A stretch of DNA of 64,000 nt from Jejuia sp049889775 (GTDB lineage: Bacteria; Bacteroidota; Bacteroidia; Flavobacteriales; Flavobacteriaceae): positions 105,667 to 169,666 of the forward strand of contig JBMHCT010000021.1 in the NCBI GenBank assembly GCA_049889775.1, given 5' to 3'. Shown here one piece after another: positions 36,480 to 45,718 of this stretch. Made by a program: the position numbers and the translations under genes. Within the stretch, counting starts at the first letter, position 1, and each line of letters begins with the position of its first letter. Under the pieces are notes generated by a model. That model was not told the DNA's origin and ran no database searches. It saw nothing but the letters and a program-made list of their open reading frames with translations.

Positions 36480-38138
36480 ATGGAACAACTTAAAATGACA
36501 CCCTGGAGACGTTTATTAGGACTGCTCCAATTAGAAAAAAGAGACATCCTACAAGTCTTCTACTATGCTATCTTTACGGGCGTGGTGGCCTTATCATTAC
36601 CATTGGGTATTCAGGCTATTATTAATCTTATTCAAGGTGCACAAATCTCTACATCCTGGGTAATCTTAGTCATTATTGTAACGCTTGGTGTGGCGTTTCA
36701 AGGCTCTTTGCAATTGATGCAGTTAAGAATTATTGAAACCATTCAACAACGTATTTTTATGCGTTCCTCTTTTGAATTGGCATACAGATTCCCAAAAATA
36801 AAAATGTCAGAGTTACGCAACTATTACCCACCAGAATTGGCTAATAGATTCTTTGATACGCTTACCATTCAAAAAAGCTTATCCAAAATATTAATAGATG
36901 TCCCAACGGCTGTGTTGCAGATTGTATTTGCCTTAATACTTTTGGCATTTTATCATCCATTTTTTATCATTTTTGGTTTACTGCTGCTTATGCTCATTTT
37001 TATTGTATTCAAATTTACAGCAGTTAGAGGTCTAGAAACCAGTTTAAAAGAATCTAAAAACAAGTATAAAGTTGCGCATTGGATACAAGAAATTGCACGA
37101 TCTGTCATTAGTTTTAAACTCTCAGGGCGCACAAGTTTGGGCGTTAACAAGAATGATGAACTAGTAAGTGGTTATTTAAAAGCAAGGGAAAGTCACTTCC
37201 GAGTATTGATTTTACAATTCATCCAAATGATAAGCTTTAAAGTTATAGTAACCGCAAGCTTATTGTTTATTGGTGGTGCGCTGGTTTTAAATCAGGAGAT
37301 GAATATCGGTCAGTTTGTCGCAGCCGAAATTATTATCCTTTTGGTTATTGCGTCTGTAGAAAAGCTAATTCTTGGATTAGAATCTTTTTATGACACTTTA
37401 ACGTCTCTTGAAAAAATAGGTCAAATTGTAGATAAAGATCTGGAAAGTCAAACTGGTGAACAGTTGCAACTTACTAAGGGTTTATCTATAGAACTTGAAA
37501 ATGTATCGTACGGTGTAAATAACAGAGACAAACATATTTTAAGAAACATATCGTTTCAAGTAAACACCAAAAGTAGAACATTAATAAAAGGAGAAAGTGG
37601 TTCTGGGAAATCTACTTTATTGCGCTTACTTTCTGGTGTTATCGAACCTACATCTGGTACGGTATACGTGAATGATATGTCTATAAATAGCTTGCATCTT
37701 AATTTTTTCAGATCGCAATTAGGATTATCATTATCGGACGAAACACCCTTTGAAGGTACAATTCGAGATAATCTCACGTTCTCAAACAAAGAAATTACAG
37801 ATGACAACATTCATGAAGTGATGGAAGTTGTGGGACTTAAAAATTTCCTAAAGGAACAACCTGATGGTTTAAACACAATTCTGTATCCTGATGGCAAACA
37901 ATTGTCTTACACACTATCTAAAAAATTAGTGTTGGCTAGAGCTATTTTAAAAGCGCCAAAAATATTAATTCTTGAAGATGCATTAGATCGTTTCAATAAG
38001 TCAGAAACGGAAGCTATAATTGATTATTTAACTGATGTAAATAAACCTTGGGGACTTGTTGTTGTAAGTAGCAGTGATGCTTGGATTACCAAATGTTCAA
38101 ACATCATTACCCTAGATAAAGGTTCAATTAAAAATTAA
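36480..38138 (+). CDS. type I secretion-like ABC transporter with degenerate ATPase motifs
   Basis: This 552 aa half-transporter has an N-terminal membrane domain (about six spans, residues 20-300) and a C-terminal ATPase. Walker A is intact (GESGSGKST). The signature reads LSYTLSKKL instead of LSGGQ. The Walker B end reads ILILEDAL, where ILLLDEP is usual, so the Asp and catalytic Glu positions are swapped. HlyD and TolC genes follow, so the trio forms a tripartite exporter across both membranes. No peptidase C39 domain is present. Hydrolysis may be weak, or a second ATPase may be needed. Confidence 0.85.
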   Translation: MEQLKMTPWRRLLGLLQLEKRDILQVFYYAIFTGVVALSLPLGIQAIINLIQGAQISTSWVILVIIVTLGVAFQGSLQLMQLRIIETIQQRIFMRSSFELAYRFPKIKMSELRNYYPPELANRFFDTLTIQKSLSKILIDVPTAVLQIVFALILLAFYHPFFIIFGLLLLMLIFIVFKFTAVRGLETSLKESKNKYKVAHWIQEIARSVISFKLSGRTSLGVNKNDELVSGYLKARESHFRVLILQFIQMISFKVIVTASLLFIGGALVLNQEMNIGQFVAAEIIILLVIASVEKLILGLESFYDTLTSLEKIGQIVDKDLESQTGEQLQLTKGLSIELENVSYGVNNRDKHILRNISFQVNTKSRTLIKGESGSGKSTLLRLLSGVIEPTSGTVYVNDMSINSLHLNFFRSQLGLSLSDETPFEGTIRDNLTFSNKEITDDNIHEVMEVVGLKNFLKEQPDGLNTILYPDGKQLSYTLSKKLVLARAILKAPKILILEDALDRFNKSETEAIIDYLTDVNKPWGLVVVSSSDAWITKCSNIITLDKGSIKN

Positions 38139-38150
38139 AAACCCTGAGTT

Positions 38151-39509
38151 ATGCTTAATATCACCCATAATAAATTAAATAAAACCATAGACTTAGGACA
38201 ATACAAGTCTGGTAAGGAAATCATGCATAAAAAGTACTACTCGTACTTTAACAAATTCCTTTTAGGAGCTGCAATATTGATACTTATTGTACTGTTTTTG
38301 CCTTGGACACAGAATATTTCTGGAGATGGTCTAGTAACCACATTGAAGCCTAATCAGAGACCACAGACCATACAATCACAAATTCCTGGACGGATAGAAC
38401 AATGGTACGTGCAAGAAGGGGATTATGTGGAGACTGGAGACACTATTTTAAGAATCTCTGAAGTAAAAAGCGATTATTTTGATGACAGATTAGTGGAAAG
38501 AACCAATCAACAAATACAAGCGAAATCTTCCTCGGTAGAAGCTTATGGTGGAAAAGTACAAGCTTTAAATCGCCAAATAAGTGCATTAGAAAATGAAATG
38601 GCTTTGAAACTGAAACAAACTCGAAATAAATTATTACAAGCTAAACTTAAGGTAAAAAGTGATAGTATAGACTTGGAAGCTGCTAAAACCAATATAAGCA
38701 TTGCTGAAACACAATTTAAACGAGAACAAACTTTGCAAGATGAAGGGTTAGCAGCGGTACAAGACGTGGAACAAAAACGATTGAAGCTTCAAGAAACACA
38801 AGCAAAACTTATTTCTCAGGAAAATAAATATTTGGCGAGTCAGAATGAGGTAATTAATGCTGAAATTGAGTTATCCCGCACCAGAGCTTCATATGCGGAT
38901 AAAATTTCCAAGGCGGAGAGTGATATGTTTACTGCCACCTCTAGTCAATTAGACACTCAAGCGCAAGTTACTAAGCTAGAAAATACATACACCAACTACA
39001 AAAGGCGTAATAGTTTACTTTATGTTACTGCACCACAAAGTGGATTTATAAACAAAGCCCTTGTTGGTGGAGTAGGTGTAACATTTAAAGAAGGACAAGA
39101 ATTAGTTGGTATAATGCCATCTCAAATTGATTTGGCAGTTGAAACGTTTGTTAGACCTATTGATTTACCACTGTTACACGTTGGTGAAAAAGTGCGTGTT
39201 CAATTTGATGGTTGGCCCGCAATTGTTTTTAGTGGGTGGCCCAATGTAAGTTACGGAACATACGGTGCAAAAGTGGTAGCCATAGAGCGTTTTATCAGCG
39301 ATAACGGTAAGTTTAGAATTTTATTAGCGCCGGACGAAGAAGATCACGAGTGGCCAGAAGCAATTCGTGCAGGTTCTGGAGCAAAAACTATAGCACTATT
39401 AGATGACGTACCCATTTGGTTTGAACTATGGCGTCAAATTAACAGCTTCCCTCCTAACTATTATCAACCACAGGGTAGTAAGACAGCTTCTAAAAAAGAT
39501 AAAAAATGA
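38151..39509 (+). CDS. HlyD-family periplasmic adaptor
   Basis: This 452 aa membrane-fusion protein has one N-terminal transmembrane helix (about residues 34-55), a biotinyl-lipoyl-like domain (IPGRIEQWYVQEGDYVETGDTILRI), a long coiled-coil hairpin (about 110-290) and a beta-barrel domain. It bridges the inner-membrane ABC transporter to the TolC-type channel. It lies 12 bp after the ABC gene and overlaps the TolC gene by 4 bp, so the three are one transcription and translation unit. Confidence 0.9.
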   Translation: MLNITHNKLNKTIDLGQYKSGKEIMHKKYYSYFNKFLLGAAILILIVLFLPWTQNISGDGLVTTLKPNQRPQTIQSQIPGRIEQWYVQEGDYVETGDTILRISEVKSDYFDDRLVERTNQQIQAKSSSVEAYGGKVQALNRQISALENEMALKLKQTRNKLLQAKLKVKSDSIDLEAAKTNISIAETQFKREQTLQDEGLAAVQDVEQKRLKLQETQAKLISQENKYLASQNEVINAEIELSRTRASYADKISKAESDMFTATSSQLDTQAQVTKLENTYTNYKRRNSLLYVTAPQSGFINKALVGGVGVTFKEGQELVGIMPSQIDLAVETFVRPIDLPLLHVGEKVRVQFDGWPAIVFSGWPNVSYGTYGAKVVAIERFISDNGKFRILLAPDEEDHEWPEAIRAGSGAKTIALLDDVPIWFELWRQINSFPPNYYQPQGSKTASKKDKK

Positions 39510-40912
39510 GACGAGTATTGTTCATTTTACTCTTGAGCTTTCAAAGCGTACTTTGGGCTCAAGATAGTACCGCTGTAATTTCACTTTCGGAATACTTAGG
39601 TTACGTAAAATCGTATCACCCCATTGTGAAACAAGCTAACTTGGTAATTAACGAGAGTGAAGCCAAATTATTAAAGGCTCGTGGTGCTTTCGATCCTAAA
39701 CTGGAAGTAGACTACGATAGAAAAAAATTTAAAAACACGGAGTATTTTGATAGACTCAATGCCACTTTTAAAATCCCGACTTGGTTTGGTATAGAGTTTA
39801 AAGGGAATTTCGAAGAAAATTCGGGTGACTTTTTGAATCCTGAAGGTTTTCTACCTGATGATGGTCTGTATAGTGCTGGAGTTTCCATCCCTGTGGCCCG
39901 AGGCTTATTAACAAATAAGCGTATGGCCATGTTAAGGCAATCGCGTTTGTACGTGCAACAAGCACAGGCGGATAGACAGTTGCTCGTCAACAACATTCTT
40001 TATGAAGCCACAGTTACTTATTTTAACTGGTTAAGACGTTACAATGAAAAACGTGTTTACGAAGATTTCTTGGAAAATGCCGCTATACGTTTTAATGGCA
40101 TTGTAAAGAGTTATGAAGTTGGTGACAAACCCGCTATTGATACTCTTGAGGCTAGAATTACGTTGAATAACAGACGTTTAAATCTTGAAAAGTCTCGTAT
40201 CAAGTTTGTAAAAGCGTCCTTAGAATTATCTAATTTTTTATGGCTGAATGACAACACACCCATAGAGATACGAGACAATGTGATTCCTGATATTCTAACT
40301 TTTGAAAATATTGACGAAACACTGAACACCTCAGGATTGGATGTTGAAAGTTTTGATATTGAAAGTCATCCCAAAATGCAGTCGTTAGATTTTAAAATAC
40401 GTAGTTTAGGAATAGAACGGCGCTTAAAACGGAATAACTTGTTACCTCAAATTGATTTGCAGTATAACTTTTTATCTGAAACTCCAGATATAGCCCGTTC
40501 CTTTAGCACCTCAGCCTACAAAAGTGGATTAAATATATATTTTCCGTTATTTTTAAGAAAAGAACGTGGTGATTTAAAACTGGCAAGTATCAAGCTGCAA
40601 GACACAAAATTTGAGGTACAAAATACTAGAGTTAGTTTGGTAAATAAAATTGATGCTATTAGTCAAGAACTGGATTCGTACCTCGTACAAAATGATTTTA
40701 CAGGTACCATTGTTGAAGACTATACAAAACTACTATCCGCGGAAGAACGTAAGTTTTTCTTAGGGTCTAGCTCCTTGTTTTTGGTAAACTCTCGTGAATC
40801 TAAATTAATTGAAGCAAAAATAAAAGCCATCGAAATTGAAAACGATTTCTTAAAAACCAAGGCTAATTTATTTAATGTTATGGCTATAAATGATATTGAG
40901 AATACGCCATAA
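39506..40912 (+). CDS. TolC-family outer-membrane efflux protein
   Basis: This 468 aa protein has a signal peptide (residues 1-18, ending SVLWAQ). Two outer-membrane-efflux repeats rich in long helices follow (residues about 25-235 and 275-465), including the LEARITLNNRRLNLEKSRI helix. It forms the outer-membrane duct for the exporter encoded just upstream and overlaps the HlyD-family gene by 4 bp. It ends 3 bp before the convergent HxlR gene. The exported substrate is unknown, since no candidate cargo gene is adjacent. Confidence 0.9.
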   Translation: MRRVLFILLLSFQSVLWAQDSTAVISLSEYLGYVKSYHPIVKQANLVINESEAKLLKARGAFDPKLEVDYDRKKFKNTEYFDRLNATFKIPTWFGIEFKGNFEENSGDFLNPEGFLPDDGLYSAGVSIPVARGLLTNKRMAMLRQSRLYVQQAQADRQLLVNNILYEATVTYFNWLRRYNEKRVYEDFLENAAIRFNGIVKSYEVGDKPAIDTLEARITLNNRRLNLEKSRIKFVKASLELSNFLWLNDNTPIEIRDNVIPDILTFENIDETLNTSGLDVESFDIESHPKMQSLDFKIRSLGIERRLKRNNLLPQIDLQYNFLSETPDIARSFSTSAYKSGLNIYFPLFLRKERGDLKLASIKLQDTKFEVQNTRVSLVNKIDAISQELDSYLVQNDFTGTIVEDYTKLLSAEERKFFLGSSSLFLVNSRESKLIEAKIKAIEIENDFLKTKANLFNVMAINDIENTP

Positions 40913-40915
40913 GTG

Positions 40916-41263
40916 CTAGTTATCTGATATACCATCTTCAGCCATAAGCTCAAAACCATAATTGCGTAAGGTTTTGATGATTGGAATACAGCGTTCGCCC
41001 CGTTTGGTAATGCTGTATTCTACTCGTACTGGCACTTCGGCGATGATATGCTTTTCGATAAAACCATCATTCACCAATTCATTTAAGTTTTTACTCAACA
41101 TTCTATCTGAAATATGTGTGATGCTCTTTTTTAGTTCAGAATAACGCCAAACTTTATCTTTTAAACGCCATAGAATGGGCATTTTATACGTCCCTCCTAT
41201 TTTGGCCAATACATATTCCACAGGTGTATAATACTTCTTGTTGTTTTTAATAAATTCTGGCAT
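40916..41263 (-). CDS. HxlR family transcription regulator
   Basis: This 115 aa winged-helix protein of the HxlR/MarR-like type has YVLAKIGGTYKMPILWRLKDKVWRYSELKKSI and the typical ISDRMLSKNLNELVNDGFIEK recognition region. Cys-containing HxlR regulators often sense electrophiles or aldehydes. It is divergent from a DJ-1/PfpI gene across 114 bp with promoter boxes for both directions, so it probably controls that operon. Confidence 0.9.
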   Translation of the reverse strand: MPEFIKNNKKYYTPVEYVLAKIGGTYKMPILWRLKDKVWRYSELKKSITHISDRMLSKNLNELVNDGFIEKHIIAEVPVRVEYSITKRGERCIPIIKTLRNYGFELMAEDGISDN

Positions 41264-41288
41264 AACTTACATTTTTGTTAGTTACTTA

Positions 41289-41334
41289 CAAATATAGCAA
41301 TTTGTCGTACCTATGATTTTCTGAAATAGCTTTG
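41289..41334. promoter_or_regulatory. divergent promoters between hxlR-type and pfpI-type genes
   Basis: A minus-strand -7 box TATATTTG (41289-41296) faces the HxlR gene. On the plus strand TTTG (41301-41304) and TAGCTTTG (41327-41334), 22 bp apart, make a complete Bacteroidota promoter toward the DJ-1/PfpI gene. Confidence 0.55.
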
Positions 41335-41377
41335 TAATAAGAGTTATAAAAACAGACAATCAAAAAAGTATAAAGCT

Positions 41378-42145
41378 ATGAATGCAGAAATTAAAGAAGC
41401 GCAACATTACGTGCATTTTCACGGTGCACCTTATAAAGGAAAAGTTTTAATGGTGGCGAGTAGTCCAACAACTTCAAAACAAACTGGATGGCCTATTGGA
41501 TTTTGGGCTTCTGAATTAACACATCCATTATTGGTATTTCAAGAAGCTGGGTACGAAGTAGAATTAGCATCTACTGAAGGTGGTAAAATAGTCATGGATG
41601 GTTATTCCAACCCTAATGATAATAGCGGTTATGCAGCTCATGATGTTATTACCCTAGGTTTCATGCAGCAAAAATGGTTTAATAGCTCGTTAGAAAATAC
41701 GGCACCAATTAGCGCGGTTGATTTTAAAGATTATGATGCCATTTTTTTAGTTGGCGGACAAGGGCCAATGTACACCTTTAGAAACAATACAGATTTACAA
41801 CAGCTATTTGTAAATTTCTATGAATCTGGTAAACCAAGTGCGGCAGTATGTCACGCTACAACACTATTGCTGGAAACCAAAACAAACAATGGCAGTTTAT
41901 TGGTTGCCGGAAAAACGTGGACGGGATTTGCAAATGCCGAAGAGGATTTTGCAGACAATGCAGTTGGCATGAAAATTCAACCTTATAGAATTGAAGATGA
42001 GGCTAACAACATTGAAAACACTACTTTTAAAGTAGCCGCACCGTTTACAGCATATGCTATTGAAGATGGTAATTTAATAACAGGGCAACAACAAAATTCT
42101 GGTGCATTAGCCGCAAAAATGGTTATTGCACAATTAAACAAATAA
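41378..42145 (+). CDS. DJ-1/PfpI family protein (type 1 glutamine amidotransferase-like)
   Basis: This 255 aa protein has the nucleophile elbow Cys in SAAVCHATTLLL and the acidic residue in the YEVELASTEGGK region, typical of Hsp31/DJ-1-like proteins (glyoxalase III, chaperone or deglycase activities are described for the family). It is co-transcribed with an NAD(P)-binding protein that starts 2 bp downstream and is divergent from an HxlR regulator. A role in reactive-aldehyde or electrophile defence is inferred. Confidence 0.87.
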   Translation: MNAEIKEAQHYVHFHGAPYKGKVLMVASSPTTSKQTGWPIGFWASELTHPLLVFQEAGYEVELASTEGGKIVMDGYSNPNDNSGYAAHDVITLGFMQQKWFNSSLENTAPISAVDFKDYDAIFLVGGQGPMYTFRNNTDLQQLFVNFYESGKPSAAVCHATTLLLETKTNNGSLLVAGKTWTGFANAEEDFADNAVGMKIQPYRIEDEANNIENTTFKVAAPFTAYAIEDGNLITGQQQNSGALAAKMVIAQLNK

Positions 42146-42147
42146 TT

Positions 42148-42777
42148 ATGATTTTAGGATTTATAGGAATAGGCAATGTTGGTTTCGCCATTGCTGACGG
42201 TTTACAAAAGAAAGGACATCAGATTATTATAGCCCATGATAACATTGAAAGCGAATCGGTGGTAAAAGCACAATCCAAAAACAATAATTTTGAAGCATTG
42301 CCTGTTCAAGAGGCGATTGATAAGGCAGATGTATTATTTTTGGCAACACCTTTTTTTGCAAATGAGAGCATACTAAAGCCTTTAGACTTTAAAGGTAAAA
42401 CCTTGGTAGATTGCACTAACCCCGTTGGAAAAGGCATTTCTCATGGATTAGAAAGTGAAATCTCAGGCGCTGAAAAAGTGCAAGAATGGGCAGCAACCGC
42501 TAACGTTGTAAAAGCCTTTACCATTTATGGATTTGAAAATTTAATTGATTCTAATTTTCCCAAGTATAATACAAAACCAGTAATGTTGATTGCTGGTAAC
42601 TCCGAAACCGCAAAAAAGGAAGTCACCTCTCTTACTAACGACTTAGGGTTTTATGTAAAAGATACGGGTGGTTTAGACCAAGCCTTACATTTAGAACATA
42701 TGACCTTATTATGGGTGAAAATGGTGAGGCGTGACGGCCACCATCCTAATTTTGTGTGGGGGTATTTGGAGCGTTAA
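42148..42777 (+). CDS. NADP oxidoreductase, F420-dependent-like family
   Basis: This 209 aa Rossmann-fold protein has the nucleotide loop GFIGIGNVGFAIADGL at the N-terminus, ADVLFLATPF, and VDCTNPVGKG, as in the NADPH-dependent F420 reductase / NADP oxidoreductase coenzyme-F420-dependent family. Flavobacteria lack F420, so the partner is probably another flavin or small molecule. It lies 2 bp after the DJ-1/PfpI gene in what looks like one HxlR-controlled operon. Confidence 0.85.
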   Translation: MILGFIGIGNVGFAIADGLQKKGHQIIIAHDNIESESVVKAQSKNNNFEALPVQEAIDKADVLFLATPFFANESILKPLDFKGKTLVDCTNPVGKGISHGLESEISGAEKVQEWAATANVVKAFTIYGFENLIDSNFPKYNTKPVMLIAGNSETAKKEVTSLTNDLGFYVKDTGGLDQALHLEHMTLLWVKMVRRDGHHPNFVWGYLER

Positions 42778-42930
42778 AGCGTATATATTTAAGTAACTTC
42801 AAATTATAGCCTTAACCTAATCTAAACATTGATTTTGTAAAATTTTTCTGCTATATTCGTTTACTAGCGGGAATAAGCCATTAAAAACGAAGAATATCCG
42901 TGAACACGTTATAGCACATTACAGAATACT

Positions 42931-44490
42931 ATGATAAAAGATTTAAAAATAATTCAAGCAATTTCTAGTATTTCTCAAAGAGCAGAAAGACAAAGAGAAA
43001 TCGAAAAAATAATAAGTTCGTATGTGGAGGTTGGTATTTTACCACAGTTAATGAATAATAATAATCAAATTCTTTTTGGAAGAAGAGGAACAGGGAAAAC
43101 ACACATTTTAAAATATTTAGAGAATGCATATAAGGAGGACAACCATAAATCTGTTTGTTTTATAGATTGTCGAATCCTTGGTAGCTCACCTCAATTTTCA
43201 GATGCCAGTTTATCTCTTTCTCACAGATGTTCTTCATTATTTATTGATGTTCTTAATGAAATTTGTGACTCATTATTAAATCATATCGCTTATATACCAA
43301 ATTCAGATTCAGATTTAGCTTTAAATTCATTGGATGATTTCTCAAATTCATCTATTGGAGAAATTCAAAAGGGTAAAAAAATTGTTGAAAAAAGTTCTAA
43401 AAATAGCAATGACCAAAGAACAAGTAATTTTAGTATCGGTACTAAAGAAATAAGTTACGGGGTTGAACGAGCAAAAGGTAAAGCTAGTAGCAATGAAAAA
43501 ACTCTAGCTTTTGACAAAGGAGAATACGAGAAGATAATGTTTCCTGATTTAAATCATCACTTAAAAAAAGTATTAAAATATGCGGATACAGAATTAATAC
43601 TGATTATAGATGAGTGGTCAGCTTTACCCTTAGATCTTCAACCATATTTAGCTGAATTTTTTAAAAAATCATTTATTGCTTCACCTGAAATAACTTTGAA
43701 AATTGGTGCATTAGAATATAGATCTAGCTTTACTATCCCTAGAGAAAAGCATAATTATATTGGTTTTGAACTTGGCAGTGACATAAGTTCCAATTTAGAT
43801 ATAGATGAGTATTATGTTTACGATAGAAATCCGACAGAAATAACAAAAGTATTTATGGAAATACTTTATAAGCACATCAGTTCTGAACTTCCAGATGGCC
43901 ATCTAAAAGCACAATATGAGATAAATACATCTAGTCAATTTATCCAAGCTGTATTTTCTGGCAAACCTGCATTTAATGAATTAGTGCGCGCCTCTGAAGG
44001 TGTTATCCGAGATTTCATAAACATTTTCAATATTGCGTTTTTCGATGCTCAAAGAAAAGGACAAAAAAATATTGATAAAAAGACAATTATTGAATCTGGA
44101 AGACAGTGGTTTGAGAATGATAAATCCAAAAATTTAGATGAACAATTACACAACAAAATAAGACGAATAATTGATGAAGTAATTGGAAATAAAAAAGCGC
44201 GCTCTTTTATGGTTTCAAGAGAATTAGAAAAACATCAAATAATTCAAAAATTGTTTGATGCAAGAGTCATACACCTAGTAAAAAAAGGATATTCAGATAA
44301 AGACAATCCAGGAATAAGATATAGTATATATTCACTTGATTATGGAACATACGTAGACCTAATAAATACGTCTAAACAACCACAAATAGATTTCATAAAA
44401 AACCCAGAATTAGATTATTCTACTATTGTTCCATTTGATGATAATAGAAGTATCAGAAGAATTATCTTAACACGAGAAATATTAGATTAA
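42931..44490 (+). CDS. orphan ORC/Cdc6-like P-loop ATPase
   Basis: This 519 aa protein has Walker A GRRGTGKTH (about 50-58) and a Walker B-like LILIIDEWSALP (about 226-237). A low-complexity linker lies near residues 120-185. A helical region follows (GVIRDFINIFNIAF, RQWFENDKS), and the C-terminus (about 395-519) may be a winged helix. It resembles ORC-Cdc6-type or STAND-like AAA ATPases found singly in bacterial accessory islets. There is no partner gene in the same direction. Codon use looks more AT-rich than the neighbours, and imperfect inverted repeats border it, which suggests acquisition. The function is unknown. Confidence 0.7.
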   Translation: MIKDLKIIQAISSISQRAERQREIEKIISSYVEVGILPQLMNNNNQILFGRRGTGKTHILKYLENAYKEDNHKSVCFIDCRILGSSPQFSDASLSLSHRCSSLFIDVLNEICDSLLNHIAYIPNSDSDLALNSLDDFSNSSIGEIQKGKKIVEKSSKNSNDQRTSNFSIGTKEISYGVERAKGKASSNEKTLAFDKGEYEKIMFPDLNHHLKKVLKYADTELILIIDEWSALPLDLQPYLAEFFKKSFIASPEITLKIGALEYRSSFTIPREKHNYIGFELGSDISSNLDIDEYYVYDRNPTEITKVFMEILYKHISSELPDGHLKAQYEINTSSQFIQAVFSGKPAFNELVRASEGVIRDFINIFNIAFFDAQRKGQKNIDKKTIIESGRQWFENDKSKNLDEQLHNKIRRIIDEVIGNKKARSFMVSRELEKHQIIQKLFDARVIHLVKKGYSDKDNPGIRYSIYSLDYGTYVDLINTSKQPQIDFIKNPELDYSTIVPFDDNRSIRRIILTREILD

Positions 44491-44683
44491 CGCGCCACAA
44501 CAAAGACGTAAATAAAAATAGTAGTTTAATTACTTAAACGAAAGATAAATAATAAAACAAAGGTCTGATCGAAACTGAAAAGTTAGTATCTGAAAATCCG
44601 CTACTTTTCATATACAAACCGGTTAAACGAACCTCTCCAAAAAGTAAAACCTCCAGATTTAAAAACTCATGTTGGCAAATACA

Positions 44684-44776
44684 CCCGCGTTAGCGATTGT
44701 AATGGATAGCTTTTGCCGAGGCGCGCATCGAGGCAAAACTTGTAATGGAAAGCGCGACCCCTTGTGGGTAACGCCC
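44684..44776 (+). repeat. interspersed structured repeat, copy D
   Basis: This copy shares the borders of copies A and B (CGCGTTAG... and CCTTGTGGGTAACGCCC) and the TTTTGCCGAGGC / CATCGAGGCAAAACT centre of copy A. It fills part of the 300-bp gap 44491-44790 after the orphan ATPase; I see nothing else coding there. Confidence 0.75.
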
Positions 44777-44790
44777 AAAAGAAAATAAAT

Positions 44791-45624
44791 CTAAATCTTA
44801 AACGTCATTACTGGTAAAGTCGCATGATTTGCAACGTCTTCGCCTATACTTCCTTCAAAGAAATGCGCTAATCCTTTTCTGCCGTGGGTGGGGATGGCAA
44901 TAAGGTCTGCCCCAATTTTATTGGCACAATTTAGTAAACCATCTTCTACGGTATAATCGCACACATAACATACATCGTCCATCTTATCTAAATTGCCTTC
45001 GGCTTTGGTAAAAAAGTTAACCACATTTTGTTCTATTTGCAAAGAACTTTTAAAATGATCGTTAGGTAAATTTACATGCACCAGATAAATTTTAGCACCC
45101 ATAGCTTGAAACATGGTTCTTGCTTTTAAATAAGGCGTTATGGCTTCCTCTGAAAAATCGCAGGCAAAGGCCACCACATCAAAATTTATACTTGCCAACT
45201 CGCGTTTTACCACTAAAACAGGGATATCAGAGTTTCTAACCACACGCTCTGTGTTGGAGCCAACAAAATATTCCTTTAAACCTGTGGCACCATGAGACCC
45301 CATGATAATTAAGTCTGCACCGTGTTCCATAGCTACATCGTTCACCTCATGAAATACTTTGTAGTGTTTTACTATTGGAGTGACTTTTATATCCTGCAAA
45401 TAGGGCTTTTTTAAAAACTGCTCGAATTTTTGTTCAGCCAATTTAAAGAAGAATACCGCCTTTTGATTTTGCAACCCATCTGAAGCGGATAGCATAATAT
45501 CGGACATTTCTAACATATGCAACGCCAGCACTTCAGCATTATAGCTTTTGGCTAATTTGGCAGCCGTTTTAAGGGCATATTCCGAGTGATTTGAGAAGTC
45601 GATGGGTACAATTATTTTTTTCAT
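44791..45624 (-). CDS. universal stress protein, tandem UspA domains
   Basis: The product is 277 aa from the ATG at 45624; a GTG one codon earlier is possible but less likely. Domain 1 begins KKIIVPIDFSNHSEYALK and carries the ATP-loop motif IMGSHGATGLKEYFVGSNTERV. Domain 2 has PTHGRKGLAHFFEGSIGEDV. Both loops are intact, unlike the second domain of the Usp at 23006. It follows hemN on the same strand with a 94-bp gap and may be expressed from the hemN promoter. Confidence 0.9.
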   Translation of the reverse strand: MKKIIVPIDFSNHSEYALKTAAKLAKSYNAEVLALHMLEMSDIMLSASDGLQNQKAVFFFKLAEQKFEQFLKKPYLQDIKVTPIVKHYKVFHEVNDVAMEHGADLIIMGSHGATGLKEYFVGSNTERVVRNSDIPVLVVKRELASINFDVVAFACDFSEEAITPYLKARTMFQAMGAKIYLVHVNLPNDHFKSSLQIEQNVVNFFTKAEGNLDKMDDVCYVCDYTVEDGLLNCANKIGADLIAIPTHGRKGLAHFFEGSIGEDVANHATLPVMTFKI

Positions 45625-45718
45625 CACATAAAATTTTAATCCGTTATTAATTATGCCAAAACATGGTAATGCTAGCCTAAATAAGCTATTTTGTTATTGG
45701 TATTTTGGGGCACACAGG

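Noticed and set aside
41264..41377. HxlR operator as a defined palindrome
   Set aside because: GTTAC- and GTAC-like segments are present but no inverted repeat was clear enough to call.
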